Origin: Gammaproteobacteria bacterium
GTDB lineage: Bacteria > Pseudomonadota > Gammaproteobacteria > Steroidobacterales > Steroidobacteraceae
NCBI GenBank assembly: GCA_028293765.1
Contig: JAQGOG010000208.1
Coordinates: forward strand, 5,001-69,000
Reading direction: 5' to 3'
DNA: 64,000 nt
A program made the position numbers and the translations under genes. Below, in pieces: positions 43,442 through 52,051 of the stretch. Within the stretch, counting starts at the first letter, position 1, and every line of letters starts with the position of its first letter. The notes beneath the pieces are model-generated. The model searched no databases. It was not told where the DNA came from and saw only the letters and a list, made by a program, of their open reading frames with translations.

Positions 43442-45411
43442 GTCGCCGCACCCGACTGCGCTGCGGCGCCGGCAGGATCCTGCCCATCAGCCACGCTCTG
43501 CGCGCCGGCGGGGGGATGCACCCCTGCGAGGCGCACGAGCAGCCTGTTGAGACGCTGCACGTACTCGGCAGGGTTGGCGAGTTGGCTGCCCTCGGCGAGC
43601 GCGGCCTGCTCGTAAAGCACCTGCGCAAACTCCTTGAACTGCTCAGGATCCGCGACGCCCTCGAGGTACTTCACGAGAGGGTGGCCGACATTGAGCTCGA
43701 GCGTGGGCTTGGATTCGGGGACTTTCTGGCCGGTCGCGGAGAGGATCCGCCGCATGTTGGCGCCCAGGTCGTGCTCGCCGAGGGCAAGACACGAGGGCGA
43801 GTCTTTGAGACGCGCGCTGATGCGCACCTCGTCGATACGATCGCCGACGGCGTCCTTGACGCGCTTGAGGAGGCCTTTGTTTTCCTTGAGCTGCGTTTCG
43901 TGCTGCTTCTTGTCCGCCTCGCTCTCGAGGCCCCCGAGCTCGAGATCGCCGCGCGCCGCGTCTTTGAGCTTCTTGCCATCGAAGTCATCGACCTGGCCCA
44001 TCACCCACTCGTCGATGCGCTCGGCAGTCAGCAGGACTTCGAGGCCGCGCTCCTTGAGCACTTCGATGTAAGGGCTCGCGCGGGCCGCTTCGATACTGTC
44101 GGCGGTGACGTAGTAGATGCGATTCTGTCCGGGCTTCATGCGCTCGACGTACTGCGCGAGGCTCACGGAAGGTTCGCTGTTCTGCTCATGCGTACTCGAG
44201 AAACGCAGCAACGACAGGAGTGCCTGGCGGTTGGCCGTGTCCTGCCCGATGCCTTCCTTCAGCACCGCGCCGAACTCTTTCCAGAATGCCGCATACTTTT
44301 CCGGCTCGTCCTTCGCGAGGCGGGTGAGCATGTCGAGGACGCGCTTCGTCAGCCCGCTGCGGATCGCCTCGACTTCCGGCTCCTGCTGCAGCAATTCGCG
44401 TGAGACGTTCAGCGGCAGGTCGCTCGAATCCACCACACCCTTCACGAAGCGCAGGTAGAGCGGCAGAAACTGCTCCGCGTCGTCCATGATGAACACGCGG
44501 CGCACATAGAGCTTCAGGCCTCGGGCCGCGTCGCGTTGCCAGAGGTCGAAAGGCGCACGCCCCGGGATGTAGAGAAGGCTCGTGTACTCGCGCTTGCCTT
44601 CGACTCTGTTGTGACTCCAGGCGAGCGGTTCGCTGAAGTCGTGGGCGAGGTGCTGATAGAACTGGGTGTATTCCTCGTTCTTGATCTCACTGCGCGGCAG
44701 GGTCCAGAGGGCCTTTGCCTGGTTGACCACCTCGTATTCGAGCGAGGCCTCACCTTCCTTGCGCATGCGGACCGGGAATCCGATGTGGTCCGAGTAGCGC
44801 CGGATGAGCGAGCGCAGGCGGAACCCATCGGCAAATTCTTTCGCGTCGTCCTTGAGGTGCAGCGTAACGGCGGTGCCGCGCTCGGGACGCGTGATGGTCT
44901 CTACGGTGAACTCTCCATCGGCGCGCGACTCCCAGTGCACCCCGGCCTCTTCGGGCGTCCCGGCCTTGCGCGTCTGCACTTCTACGCGGTCGGCGACGAT
45001 GAACGCGGAGTAGAAGCCGACGCCGAACTGCCCAATGAGCTGGGACGCTTTCTGCTGGTCGCCGGAGAGGGAGCGGAAAAACTGCGCCGTTCCTGAGCGG
45101 GCGATGGTGCCGAGGTTCGCTACAGCCTCGTCGCGGCTCATTCCGATGCCGCTGTCGCGGATGGTCACCGTATTGGCTTTTGGGTCCGCCTCGATCGTGA
45201 TCTGCAGATCGGGGTCCTGGGCCAGCAGCTCGGGCTCCGCAATCGCAGCAAAGCGCAGGCGATCATTGGCATCGGAGGCGTTCGAGATGAGCTCTCGCAG
45301 GAAGATCTCCTTGTGGCTGTACAAGGAGTGGATCATCAGCTGCAGGAGCTCGCGGACTTCCGCCTGGAAGCCGTGCGTCTGCTTATCAGGATTCTTTTCG
45401 GGGGTCGACAT
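43438..45411 (-). CDS. htpG: Molecular chaperone HtpG (Hsp90)
   Basis: Bacterial Hsp90 of 657 residues. The GHKL ATPase motifs are clear: [45 protein letters not shown] and GTAVTLHL; the middle domain ([18 protein letters not shown]) and dimerisation domain follow. A stretch after the conserved LNRLL ends in a short Ala/Gln-rich tail. SD GGAAGG precedes the ATG. A sigma-32-type promoter lies about 40 bp upstream. Confidence 0.97.
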   Translation of the reverse strand: MSTPEKNPDKQTHGFQAEVRELLQLMIHSLYSHKEIFLRELISNASDANDRLRFAAIAEPELLAQDPDLQITIEADPKANTVTIRDSGIGMSRDEAVANLGTIARSGTAQFFRSLSGDQQKASQLIGQFGVGFYSAFIVADRVEVQTRKAGTPEEAGVHWESRADGEFTVETITRPERGTAVTLHLKDDAKEFADGFRLRSLIRRYSDHIGFPVRMRKEGEASLEYEVVNQAKALWTLPRSEIKNEEYTQFYQHLAHDFSEPLAWSHNRVEGKREYTSLLYIPGRAPFDLWQRDAARGLKLYVRRVFIMDDAEQFLPLYLRFVKGVVDSSDLPLNVSRELLQQEPEVEAIRSGLTKRVLDMLTRLAKDEPEKYAAFWKEFGAVLKEGIGQDTANRQALLSLLRFSSTHEQNSEPSVSLAQYVERMKPGQNRIYYVTADSIEAARASPYIEVLKERGLEVLLTAERIDEWVMGQVDDFDGKKLKDAARGDLELGGLESEADKKQHETQLKENKGLLKRVKDAVGDRIDEVRISARLKDSPSCLALGEHDLGANMRRILSATGQKVPESKPTLELNVGHPLVKYLEGVADPEQFKEFAQVLYEQAALAEGSQLANPAEYVQRLNRLLVRLAGVHPPAGAQSVADGQDPAGAAAQSGAAT

Positions 45412-45450
45412 GCTGGCCTTCCGTATCTGCCTTAGGAGCGGAAGGGAGCG

Positions 45451-45479
45451 ATGATGGGAATCAGAACGGAATTTTCAAG
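45451..45479 (-). promoter_or_regulatory. Candidate sigma-32 heat-shock promoter of htpG
   Basis: On the minus strand CTTGAAA (45479-45473) is followed 13 bases later by TCCCATCA (45459-45452), against the RpoH consensus CTTGAAA-N13/14-CCCCATNT; the -10 matches at all but two positions. The start codon of htpG lies about 40 bases downstream. The same extended -35 CTTGAAAATTC occurs upstream of hsp20. Confidence 0.75.
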
Positions 45480-46001
45480 CTCAATATCCAAACGACACAG
45501 CTTGAAGCCACGGTGACCAGCGGCCTCGACAGGGCAGCCGCCTCGATCGCGGCGGAGGTCGCGACGTGGCGACAGGCGCCCGCCAAATCGTCGAGCTCGT
45601 CCCAGAGGTGCAGAAAGATCTCCATGTGCGGCGGACTCTACGCACAGCATCCGGCAGCAGGCGTGCTCGACCTCACAGACGGGGGGCAGGGGGCGTGCGT
45701 CACACGCGGCGCGACGCGTGCGTCGCAAGGGTGGGCCCGGGAGGTCGCGCAGCGCGCGCGTAGCGACGGGCAGCGTATCCCCTCAACCGAGGTCACGCGC
45801 TGAACCGAAGGAAAGACTGCACCCCCCGCAGGCGCTGCGCGCAGCAACTGAACATATGTCAGATGGGCTCTTGGCCGCACCGGCGACACACTGTGGGCCA
45901 CCGGGGTGCATACAGCCGGAGTCAGCTTGCAGCAACCGCGGGGCCTGCGTAGGCTCCCCAGCAGGTTGCTCTAAGTACGTGTTTCGTAAAACAAGGTCAC
46001 C
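45480..46001. other. Gene-free region between htpG and the parA-like gene
   Basis: About 520 bp without a convincing gene; the open frames on both strands lack ribosome-binding sites and family features. Nothing structured stands out apart from GC-rich runs. The last 100 bases should hold the promoter of the parA-like gene. Confidence 0.5.
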
Positions 46002-46700
46002 ATGAAGCGCATCGTCGTCATGAACCCCAAGGGGGGTTCAGGCAAGACGACCATCGCAATCAATCTGGCGAGTTATTTCGCTTCTCGTCAGCACACGCCC
46101 GTCCTCATGGATTTCGATCCGCAGGGCTCCTCGATCCGTTGGGTCAGGAAACGCCAGCCGACGCAGGCGCCCATTCACGCGATCGCGGCGTTCGAGAAGG
46201 ACAGCCGCACGACGCGAGCGTTCCAATTACGCGTGCCGGACAAGTCGAGCCACGTGATCGTCGACACGCCCGCCGCTATCGAGTCACGCGAGATGCCGGA
46301 CATCACGCGCGACGCCGACAAAATCCTCGTGCCGGTACTGCCGTCCGACATCGATATTCATGCCTGCTCTCGGTGCATCCGGGACTTGCTGCTGGTCGCG
46401 AAGATCCGCCGTGAGGATGACCGCATCGGTGTGATCGCCAATCGGGTCCGGCGCAACACCCTCACGTATCAGACGCTCATTCGGTTTCTGCAGACGCTCG
46501 GGATACCGATCGTGGCCACCATTCGTGACTCGCAGAACTACGTGCGCGCCGCCGAATTGGGGATCGGGGTGCATGAGATGAAAAGTTACATCGCGCAGGC
46601 GGACGTGGAGCAGTGGGAGCCGCTCATCGAATGGCTCGACAAGCCGAGCACCACGCACACGCCGGCTCTGAGCACGCCGCCCGCCATAGCCAGCGTTTAG
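46002..46700 (+). CDS. ParA/MinD-superfamily ATPase, orphan
   Basis: A 232-residue P-loop ATPase with deviant Walker A KGGSGKTT, the second motif DFDPQGSS and Walker B-like VIVDTPA. Such proteins position plasmids, chromosomes or protein complexes on nucleoid or membrane. No ParB-like gene follows, so it is an orphan; similar stand-alone ParA proteins position chemosensory or secretion complexes. A tail of about 17 Pro/Thr/Ala-rich residues ends the protein. SD AAGG is close to the ATG. The next gene is a metallopeptidase 209 bp downstream on the same strand; no functional link is evident. Confidence 0.9.
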   Translation: MKRIVVMNPKGGSGKTTIAINLASYFASRQHTPVLMDFDPQGSSIRWVRKRQPTQAPIHAIAAFEKDSRTTRAFQLRVPDKSSHVIVDTPAAIESREMPDITRDADKILVPVLPSDIDIHACSRCIRDLLLVAKIRREDDRIGVIANRVRRNTLTYQTLIRFLQTLGIPIVATIRDSQNYVRAAELGIGVHEMKSYIAQADVEQWEPLIEWLDKPSTTHTPALSTPPAIASV

Positions 46701-46909
46701 CGGCGAACTCGCGACGGCGCTGCCTATCGAGACGGGAAAAAAACCTGCTCCCGGGCGACTGATACCGGCAGGTGGGTCAGCGCGCCCAGCGAGATCCCTG
46801 TAGGAATTGTCCCACCTCCATAGGTTATTTCCGCCAAGTCCGCACGGGCGATGAACGGTGTAGGTTGAAGTCGGGCAGCCAGATCTCGCCCGCCGCGGCA
46901 AGAATACGG

Positions 46910-47998
46910 ATGAGAAGTTTTCACTGCACCCACTGCCAGCACCTCGTATTCTTTGAGAACGTTCGCTGTCTCAACTGCGACCATGCCCTCGCCTATCTTC
47001 CCGATCGGGGAGTGATGGCCGCCCTCGAGAAGGCCAACGATGATCTCTGGCGAGCCGAAGGGCGGGTCGGGGACGAGCGCGGCTATCGCCTGTGCGCCAA
47101 CTATGAGGGAGAGGGAGTTTGCAATTGGGCGGTACCCGCAAGTAATCCAGAGACGTTGTGCGCGTCCTGCCGCCTGACGCGTGTCATTCCCAATCTCGCC
47201 AACCCCGATAACAGGACCGCGTGGTATCGGCTCGAACTGGCGAAACGCCGGCTGATCTACACATTGCTCGATCTCGAGCTGCCGCTCGTCCGGAAACAGG
47301 AGGCGAACGACGCCGGGCTGGCCTTCGAGTTCCTGGAAGACCCGACGAGCGGCGACAGCACTCGAGTTCTCACCGGCCACGATAACGGCCTGATCACGAT
47401 CAACGTTGCGGAAGCGGACGACGTGCGCCGCGAACAGCAACGGCAGCAGCAACACGAGCCCTTCAGGACATTGCTCGGTCATTTCCGGCACGAGATCGGG
47501 CATTACTATTGGGATCGCCTGATTCCGGGCAGCCCTCATGAAGAGGGCTTCAGGCAGCTATTCGGCGATGAGCGCATGGACTACAGCCAGGCGCTCGAAC
47601 GCCACTATGCACACGGGCCGCAGGCGGGCTGGGAAAGCAACTTCATCAGTGCGTACGCCACGTCCCACCCGTGGGAGGACTGGGCCGAGTCCTGGGCGCA
47701 CTTTCTTCACATGACCGATGCCCTGGAGACCGCGGGCGCTGCCGGCATGTCCCTGAAGCCTGAGCGCGCGGACGAGCCGGCCATGATGAATCCACCCCTG
47801 CCGCTGATTTGCCAGCGATCGAGCTTCGACCAGATGATCGCGGACTGGGTGCCGCTCACGTATGTGCTCAACAACCTCAATCGCGGCCTTGGCCTCCCGG
47901 ATGGCTATCCGTTCGTGTTGTCCGCGCCGGTGATAGCCAAATTGCGCTTCATTTACGCCACCATCGAACACCGGGAGAAAGCGCGCGCTGCGGCCTGA
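46910..47998 (+). CDS. Zinc-ribbon putative metallopeptidase
   Basis: A 362-residue cytosolic protein. The N terminus has a zinc ribbon, CTHC at 6-9 and CLNC at 20-23, and more cysteines at about 64-93 (LCANY, VCNW, LCASC). The rest is a putative gluzincin-like domain with HEIGHYYWDRL (HExxH) and a downstream acidic segment (SHPWEDWAESWAHFLHM) that may supply the third ligand. This combination matches the family annotated as zinc-ribbon, putative zinc-binding metallopeptidase. ATG 46910 is chosen because the ribbon begins there; a frame open to 46772 lacks conserved sequence. Activity is unproven. Confidence 0.85.
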   Translation: MRSFHCTHCQHLVFFENVRCLNCDHALAYLPDRGVMAALEKANDDLWRAEGRVGDERGYRLCANYEGEGVCNWAVPASNPETLCASCRLTRVIPNLANPDNRTAWYRLELAKRRLIYTLLDLELPLVRKQEANDAGLAFEFLEDPTSGDSTRVLTGHDNGLITINVAEADDVRREQQRQQQHEPFRTLLGHFRHEIGHYYWDRLIPGSPHEEGFRQLFGDERMDYSQALERHYAHGPQAGWESNFISAYATSHPWEDWAESWAHFLHMTDALETAGAAGMSLKPERADEPAMMNPPLPLICQRSSFDQMIADWVPLTYVLNNLNRGLGLPDGYPFVLSAPVIAKLRFIYATIEHREKARAAA

Positions 47999-48205
47999 AA
48001 CCGACGGGCACACCGCAGTATTGCCATGGAAAGTCCGGGCCAGGAGCACCGTGCCGTGGGAGACGAGACGCGAATGGGCAGAACTCCCTAATTTGCATCT
48101 GGAGGCCTGGCTATCGCTGGCAGGCGCTTGCAGTTTTGCGCCCCGGCCGGCTCATTGGGCATGATGCTCCTCATCCGCACGGAACCAGCCCTTTGAGGAG
48201 AGTGT

Positions 48206-48577
48206 ATGGCCGGCATCTCATCGCCCAAGCAAGTCGCCGCGTCGCTAACCGAGCTATGGTCGCCGCGCGTTGTCGCCGAAGTCGATGACGCGTACGTCAA
48301 GGTCGCCAAAGTGCAGGGATCGTTGGCCTGGCATAGCCATGAGAACGAAGATGAGCTGTTCCTCGTTCTCAAAGGGCACCTGCGCATCGAAATGGAAAGC
48401 GGCCCGGTAGAACTCTCCGAAGGAGAAATGTATGTGGTACCCAAAGGGGTGCGTCACAACCCTGTGGCCGAGCGTGAATGCCATGTCATGCTCATTGAAC
48501 GCAAGACTGCGCTTCATACCGGCGACGTCGTTACAGAGAAGACCCGGTCTCTCGCAGAACAGTTGCGTCCTGTTTAG
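48206..48577 (+). CDS. Small cupin-domain protein
   Basis: A 123-residue single-domain cupin. Metal-binding motifs are HSHENEDELFLVLKG (two His and Glu) and HNPVAE, the third His near residue 84. No signal peptide; cytosolic. SD GAGGAGAG is strong. Enzymatic role (dioxygenase, isomerase or sensor) cannot be told from sequence. Confidence 0.88.
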   Translation: MAGISSPKQVAASLTELWSPRVVAEVDDAYVKVAKVQGSLAWHSHENEDELFLVLKGHLRIEMESGPVELSEGEMYVVPKGVRHNPVAERECHVMLIERKTALHTGDVVTEKTRSLAEQLRPV

Positions 48578-48676
48578 GCGCTGACTGGCGGAGCGCGCGG
48601 CATCAGCAACGCTGGCAGCGGTTCGGTCGTGTTCTCATTTCCACGTGAGGCCAGCTGAGTCCCTGCGGCGTGTCTG

Positions 48677-50044
48677 CTACCGCAGCGGTATCAACAAAAT
48701 CGTGTTGCCTCGCCGGACTTCGAGCACCAGCACCGAGGTGCCCTTGGCACGCTCGCGTAGTTGCTTGAGGTTGGTGACGCGGCCACGGTTTGCGCCGACG
48801 ATGACGTCGTTGTTTCGCAGGCCGGATTGCGCGGCTGCGCTGCCGGGCTCGACGCTTTTTACGAGCGCGCCGCCGGCGTCCGGTGCGTCCGCCAGGGTGG
48901 CGCCTTCGAAGTTCCTGTGAATGGTCTCGACCGGCGACGCCTGGGTGGTCGCGGCCGTGTCGGCGATGATGGCCGTGACCTTCAACGGCTTGCCATCGCG
49001 CAGCAGACCGATCTCGACCTTGTCGCCAACGCGCATCAGCCCGATGCTGTTACGGAGCTCGCTGTTGGATTTGACCGGCTGTCCGTTCACCGATGTAATG
49101 ACGTCACCGGTGTGGATGCCCGCTTTTTCCGCGGGGGAACCGTCGACGACCTGAGACACCAGCGCGCCCAGTGCGTTGGCGAGGCCGAGCGAGTGCGCGA
49201 TATCCGGTGTTACGGTGTACATGCTGACGCCGAGCTGGCCGCGCTTGACCGAGCCGTACTTGATGAGCTGGTCCATCACGCTGTGGGCCATGTTCACCGG
49301 GATCGCGAAGCCGATGCCGATGTTGCCGCCGCTGCGGGAGAGGATAGCGGTGTTGATGCCTATCAGCTCGCCGCGCAGGTTCACGAGCGCCCCGCCGGAG
49401 TTTCCCGGGTTGATCGAGGCATCTGTCTGAATGAAATCCTCGTAGCCGTCGGGATTGATGCCGGAGCGGGACAGGCCGCTGATGATCCCCGAGGTCACGG
49501 TGTGCTGGAGGCCAAACGGGTTGCCGATTGCCAGCACGAAGTCGCCGACTTCGACCTTGCCCGAGTCGCCGAGCCCTATCTGAGTAAGAGCGCCCTCGCT
49601 CTTTATTTTCAGCACAGCAACGTCGGAAGGCTCGTCGCTGCCGACTACGTCGGCCTTCACGTCGCGCCCATCCTGCAGTGTTACGGTGATTTCGCTCGCG
49701 TTTTCCACGACATGGGCGTTGGTAACGATGTAGCCGTTCTTAGCGTCGAAGATCACGCCGGAGCCGGCGCTCTGAAACGGCCGTTCCCGCGGGCCGCTAT
49801 CGGGCGGCACGTCGAAGAACCGCCGGAAGAACGGGTCGTCGAGCAGCGGGTTCTGCGGGCCACGGTCGCGGATCGTGCCTCGGGTGGCGATGTTCACCAC
49901 CGCGGGCGAGACCTTCTTCACTATGGGGGAGAGTGAAGGCACAGGCGTGTCACCCACAACCGCCGGCATGGCGGCGGGAGCGGCAGGCGGGGCCATCGCC
50001 GCGACGAACATTAGTGCGACGAGAGCGATCTCGGGACGTTTCAT
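48677..50044 (-). CDS. degQ: Periplasmic serine protease Do/DegQ
   Basis: HtrA-family protease-chaperone of 455 residues. Signal peptide at 1-25 (ALVALMFVAAMAPPAAPAA). The catalytic triad is His in VTNAHVVENA, Asp in EPSDVAVLKI and Ser in NPGNSGGALV, followed by two PDZ domains (about 255-345 and 365-455). The Q-linker between signal and protease domain is short, as in DegQ/MucD rather than DegP. It sits about 370 bp downstream of hsp20 on the same strand. Confidence 0.95.
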   Translation of the reverse strand: MKRPEIALVALMFVAAMAPPAAPAAMPAVVGDTPVPSLSPIVKKVSPAVVNIATRGTIRDRGPQNPLLDDPFFRRFFDVPPDSGPRERPFQSAGSGVIFDAKNGYIVTNAHVVENASEITVTLQDGRDVKADVVGSDEPSDVAVLKIKSEGALTQIGLGDSGKVEVGDFVLAIGNPFGLQHTVTSGIISGLSRSGINPDGYEDFIQTDASINPGNSGGALVNLRGELIGINTAILSRSGGNIGIGFAIPVNMAHSVMDQLIKYGSVKRGQLGVSMYTVTPDIAHSLGLANALGALVSQVVDGSPAEKAGIHTGDVITSVNGQPVKSNSELRNSIGLMRVGDKVEIGLLRDGKPLKVTAIIADTAATTQASPVETIHRNFEGATLADAPDAGGALVKSVEPGSAAAQSGLRNNDVIVGANRGRVTNLKQLRERAKGTSVLVLEVRRGNTILLIPLR

Positions 50045-50349
50045 AGTGAATTCCGGTCGGGCGATGCCGGGGGAAGATTCCGCAGCGAAGTATTCTACCG
50101 TGGTCCGGGACCTCGCACGCTGTGCGCCGCGCCGCGTTTACGCCAAAGCGGGCCGAGCAATGAAATGGGGGAGAGCAGGTGACTGGCAGGTGGTCCGCGT
50201 GCGGCCGGATATTGTGCCGACACGCTCTCTTCCTGGGTCCGGGGCGACTCCCAGGACTTAGCGATAAGCCATAGCCAGCGGTTCTCGTCTGGGTTGCCGA
50301 GGAGAGGATCCGCGGGCTCCGCGCCTGAGTTGTCCTTCGTGCCGGCAGC

Positions 50350-50379
50350 CTGATGGGCGCCCTTACGGGCGCCCATCAG
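50350..50379. terminator. Perfect 13-bp hairpin downstream of hsp20
   Basis: CTGATGGGCGCCC (50350-50362) and GGGCGCCCATCAG (50367-50379) pair perfectly around the tetraloop TTAC. There is no U-run on either strand, so it may be an RNA-stabilising or REP-like element rather than an intrinsic terminator. It starts 36 bases after the hsp20 stop. The rest of the 370-bp gap to degQ is empty of genes. Confidence 0.65.
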
Positions 50380-50414
50380 CCGGACCGATACTGGAGTCGC
50401 TACCGACCCGGTTC

Positions 50415-50861
50415 TTAGCCGGCTTCGACGGAAATGCGTCGCGGCTGGACCTGCGGGTGCTTGGGAATGCTGACTTCCAGCACGCCGTTGGTCTGTTTGG
50501 CCTTGATCGTTTCCGTGTTGGCACTCTCGGGGAGCGTGAAGCGCCGCAGGAACGAGCCCGAGCTGCGTTCGACACGCTCGTAGCCATTCTTGTCCGACTC
50601 TTTCTTATCCCAGCGGCGCTCGCCGCGGATCGTCAACACGCCGTTCTCGGCAGTGATCTCGATGTCCTTCGACTCGACGCCGGGGACGTCCGCAAGCACT
50701 ACGAAACGCTCGGCTTCCTCGAAAATATCGACGCGGGGAATCCAGGCAACACTGCGAGCGCTCGCCGCTTCCACGGGTGCGGATGTTCTGTTGAATGCCT
50801 GATCGAGCTGCCGATGCAGGCGACTGACGAGCGTCCAGGGCTCGTAACTAACAAGGGTCAT
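50415..50861 (-). CDS. Small heat shock protein, Hsp20 family
   Basis: A 148-residue alpha-crystallin-type holdase. The crystallin domain (about 40-135) contains PRVDIFEEAERFVVLADVPG, LTIRGERRWDK, the R-x-F-x-LPE strand (LRRFTLPESANT) and NGVLEVSIPK. A C-terminal IxV-like tail motif is present in RRISVEAG. The start is ATG 50861, preceded by GGAGG; a frame open to 50960 would cover the promoter. A sigma-32-type promoter lies upstream. Confidence 0.94.
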   Translation of the reverse strand: MTLVSYEPWTLVSRLHRQLDQAFNRTSAPVEAASARSVAWIPRVDIFEEAERFVVLADVPGVESKDIEITAENGVLTIRGERRWDKKESDKNGYERVERSSGSFLRRFTLPESANTETIKAKQTNGVLEVSIPKHPQVQPRRISVEAG

Positions 50862-50908
50862 ATGGCCTCCAAGGTTGTAGTAAAGGCGCCAGTCGCGCAT
50901 GGGAGGGG

Positions 50909-50937
50909 ATTTGTGGCTGGGCATGCGAATTTTCAAG
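50909..50937 (-). promoter_or_regulatory. Candidate sigma-32 promoter of hsp20
   Basis: On the minus strand CTTGAAA (50937-50931) is followed by a 14-base spacer and CCACAAAT (50916-50909), matching the RpoH -10 CCCCATNT at five of seven defined positions. The 11-base extended -35 CTTGAAAATTC is identical to that of htpG. The start codon of hsp20 is about 50 bases downstream. Confidence 0.7.
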
Positions 50938-51044
50938 TGTTGATTTGGCGCGCGAGTCAAACCGGAACCTGGGTAGACGGTGCGAGTGACGGCGGGCGCC
51001 TCGTTTGCGGTCGGGCCCCGCCCGGCGGCGGGTTCGGTTGGCGG

Positions 51045-51400
51045 CGCGGGCTCAGCCGGGCAGCCAGCTCACCTTTCAGCAGGTTCGGCGGGCGGCAGAC
51101 CCAAAAACCGGCAGGGGGCACAGCTGACGGCAGGCTCAGCAGGCAGGCTCAGAGGCAGGCTAAGCAGGCAGGCTCGCAGGCGGCAGGCAGCAGGGCTCAG
51201 CAGTCACCCCATCCCTTCCCTTCCGCCCGTATGCCTGTCCAGATACGGGCGCAGCCACTCCGGCAGGCAATGTGCCGCTTCGATCCATTGCGCAGCAGGC
51301 TCAGCACGGGCTCCGCGGGCGCCAATGCGGGCGGTGGGCGCAACTGGCGGCCGGCTCAACGGGCGGCGGGCTCGGTGCGCGGCCAGGCGCGGCAGGCGGC
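51045..51400 (+). repeat. G-rich degenerate minisatellite
   Basis: The plus strand is dominated by variants of GGCAGGCTCAGC and GGCGGGCTCA. The densest part (51129-51205) has GGCAGGCT four times in about 60 bases (51129, 51142, 51154 and 51167). Guanine is in strong excess over cytosine across the block. No open frame here is convincing; it fills the first half of the 1.19-kb gap between hsp20 and nrdJa. Confidence 0.7.
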
Positions 51401-51747
51401 GGCGCTCCGGGGAGCGCCCGAAACTGGTGCGGCTCAGCTGACCCCAGGAGCTGGCGGCGGTTAAGCGCGCGCGGGCTCAAACTGGCGACAGGCACCGCTG
51501 CTGGTGCGCACACCAAGCGGCTGGTTCGAGCGGCAGCACATTCGGGTTGCAGCGGCGCTCCACAGGGCCACAATGACGGTGTCGCAATCCCCAGGAGCCC
51601 GACTCCGCGCACCTCCACCGTGACCTGCGCCTGTGAGCAGGCTGTGCACAACCTGTGTGCCGCGGGAGCACTATATATGGGGGGTACGTCACCGTTCCCC
51701 AGGGGGTGGATTTCGTCCGGAAAATCCGCTGCGCCGCGGCCCATATC

Positions 51748-51771
51748 GCTATAAATGCCTGAATTTATAGC
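51748..51771. repeat. AT-rich perfect inverted repeat upstream of nrdJa
   Basis: GCTATAAAT (51748-51756) and ATTTATAGC (51763-51771) pair perfectly at nine bases around GCCTGA. It stands out as AT-rich in a GC-rich genome and lies about 35 bases before the candidate -35 of nrdJa, so an operator is possible. Confidence 0.5.
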
Positions 51772-51805
51772 CCTTTATCGGTGTTACAAAATCTGCCAAA
51801 AAATG

Positions 51806-51860
51806 TTGACCGCGTGGTCAGTCGTCTTTAGTCTTTTGACCCCGACACAAGATCTTGTGT
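51806..51860 (+). promoter_or_regulatory. Candidate promoter and NrdR box for nrdJab
   Basis: TTGACC (51806-51811), a 17-base spacer and TAGTCT (51829-51834) form a sigma-70-like promoter. Just downstream, ACACAAGATCTTGTGT (51845-51860) is a perfect 16-bp palindrome that matches the NrdR-box consensus ACACwAtATaTwGTGT at 14 of 16 positions. A weak second half-site (CCAATAT) falls about 30 bp further, the usual pairing distance. The repressor NrdR would thus block transcription near +1. No cobalamin riboswitch box was seen. The leader to the start codon is about 190 bases. Confidence 0.65.
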
Positions 51861-52051
51861 TTCGCGCTAAGCGATCCAATATCGCGCGGTCGGGGGGAGG
51901 TTTCAGGGGGTACCGGCTTTGCTGATCGGCAGCAGCGGGTCCTATCAGACCCATAGCTCGCTGACCAGATGCCAGGTACCGGCGTGAAGGCGCCGTATGC
52001 CCTGTGATCCGTCGGAAGGGGCGTTAATAATATTCGGAGCGCCGCGGATTC

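Noticed and set aside
45513-45803. Possible small genes in the htpG-parA gap
   Set aside because: No ribosome-binding site, codon bias or family signal on either strand.
48761-49936. 391-residue plus-strand open frame
   Set aside because: Antisense to degQ; the minus strand has signal peptide, catalytic triad and PDZ domains.
50457-51464. 335-residue plus-strand open frame extending from hsp20 into the minisatellite
   Set aside because: First half is antisense to hsp20; second half is translated G-rich repeat with no ribosome-binding site.
51461-52051. Cobalamin riboswitch upstream of nrdJa
   Set aside because: No GCCACTG-type B12 box or conserved core was found; the visible control elements are the NrdR-like palindrome and a hairpin.
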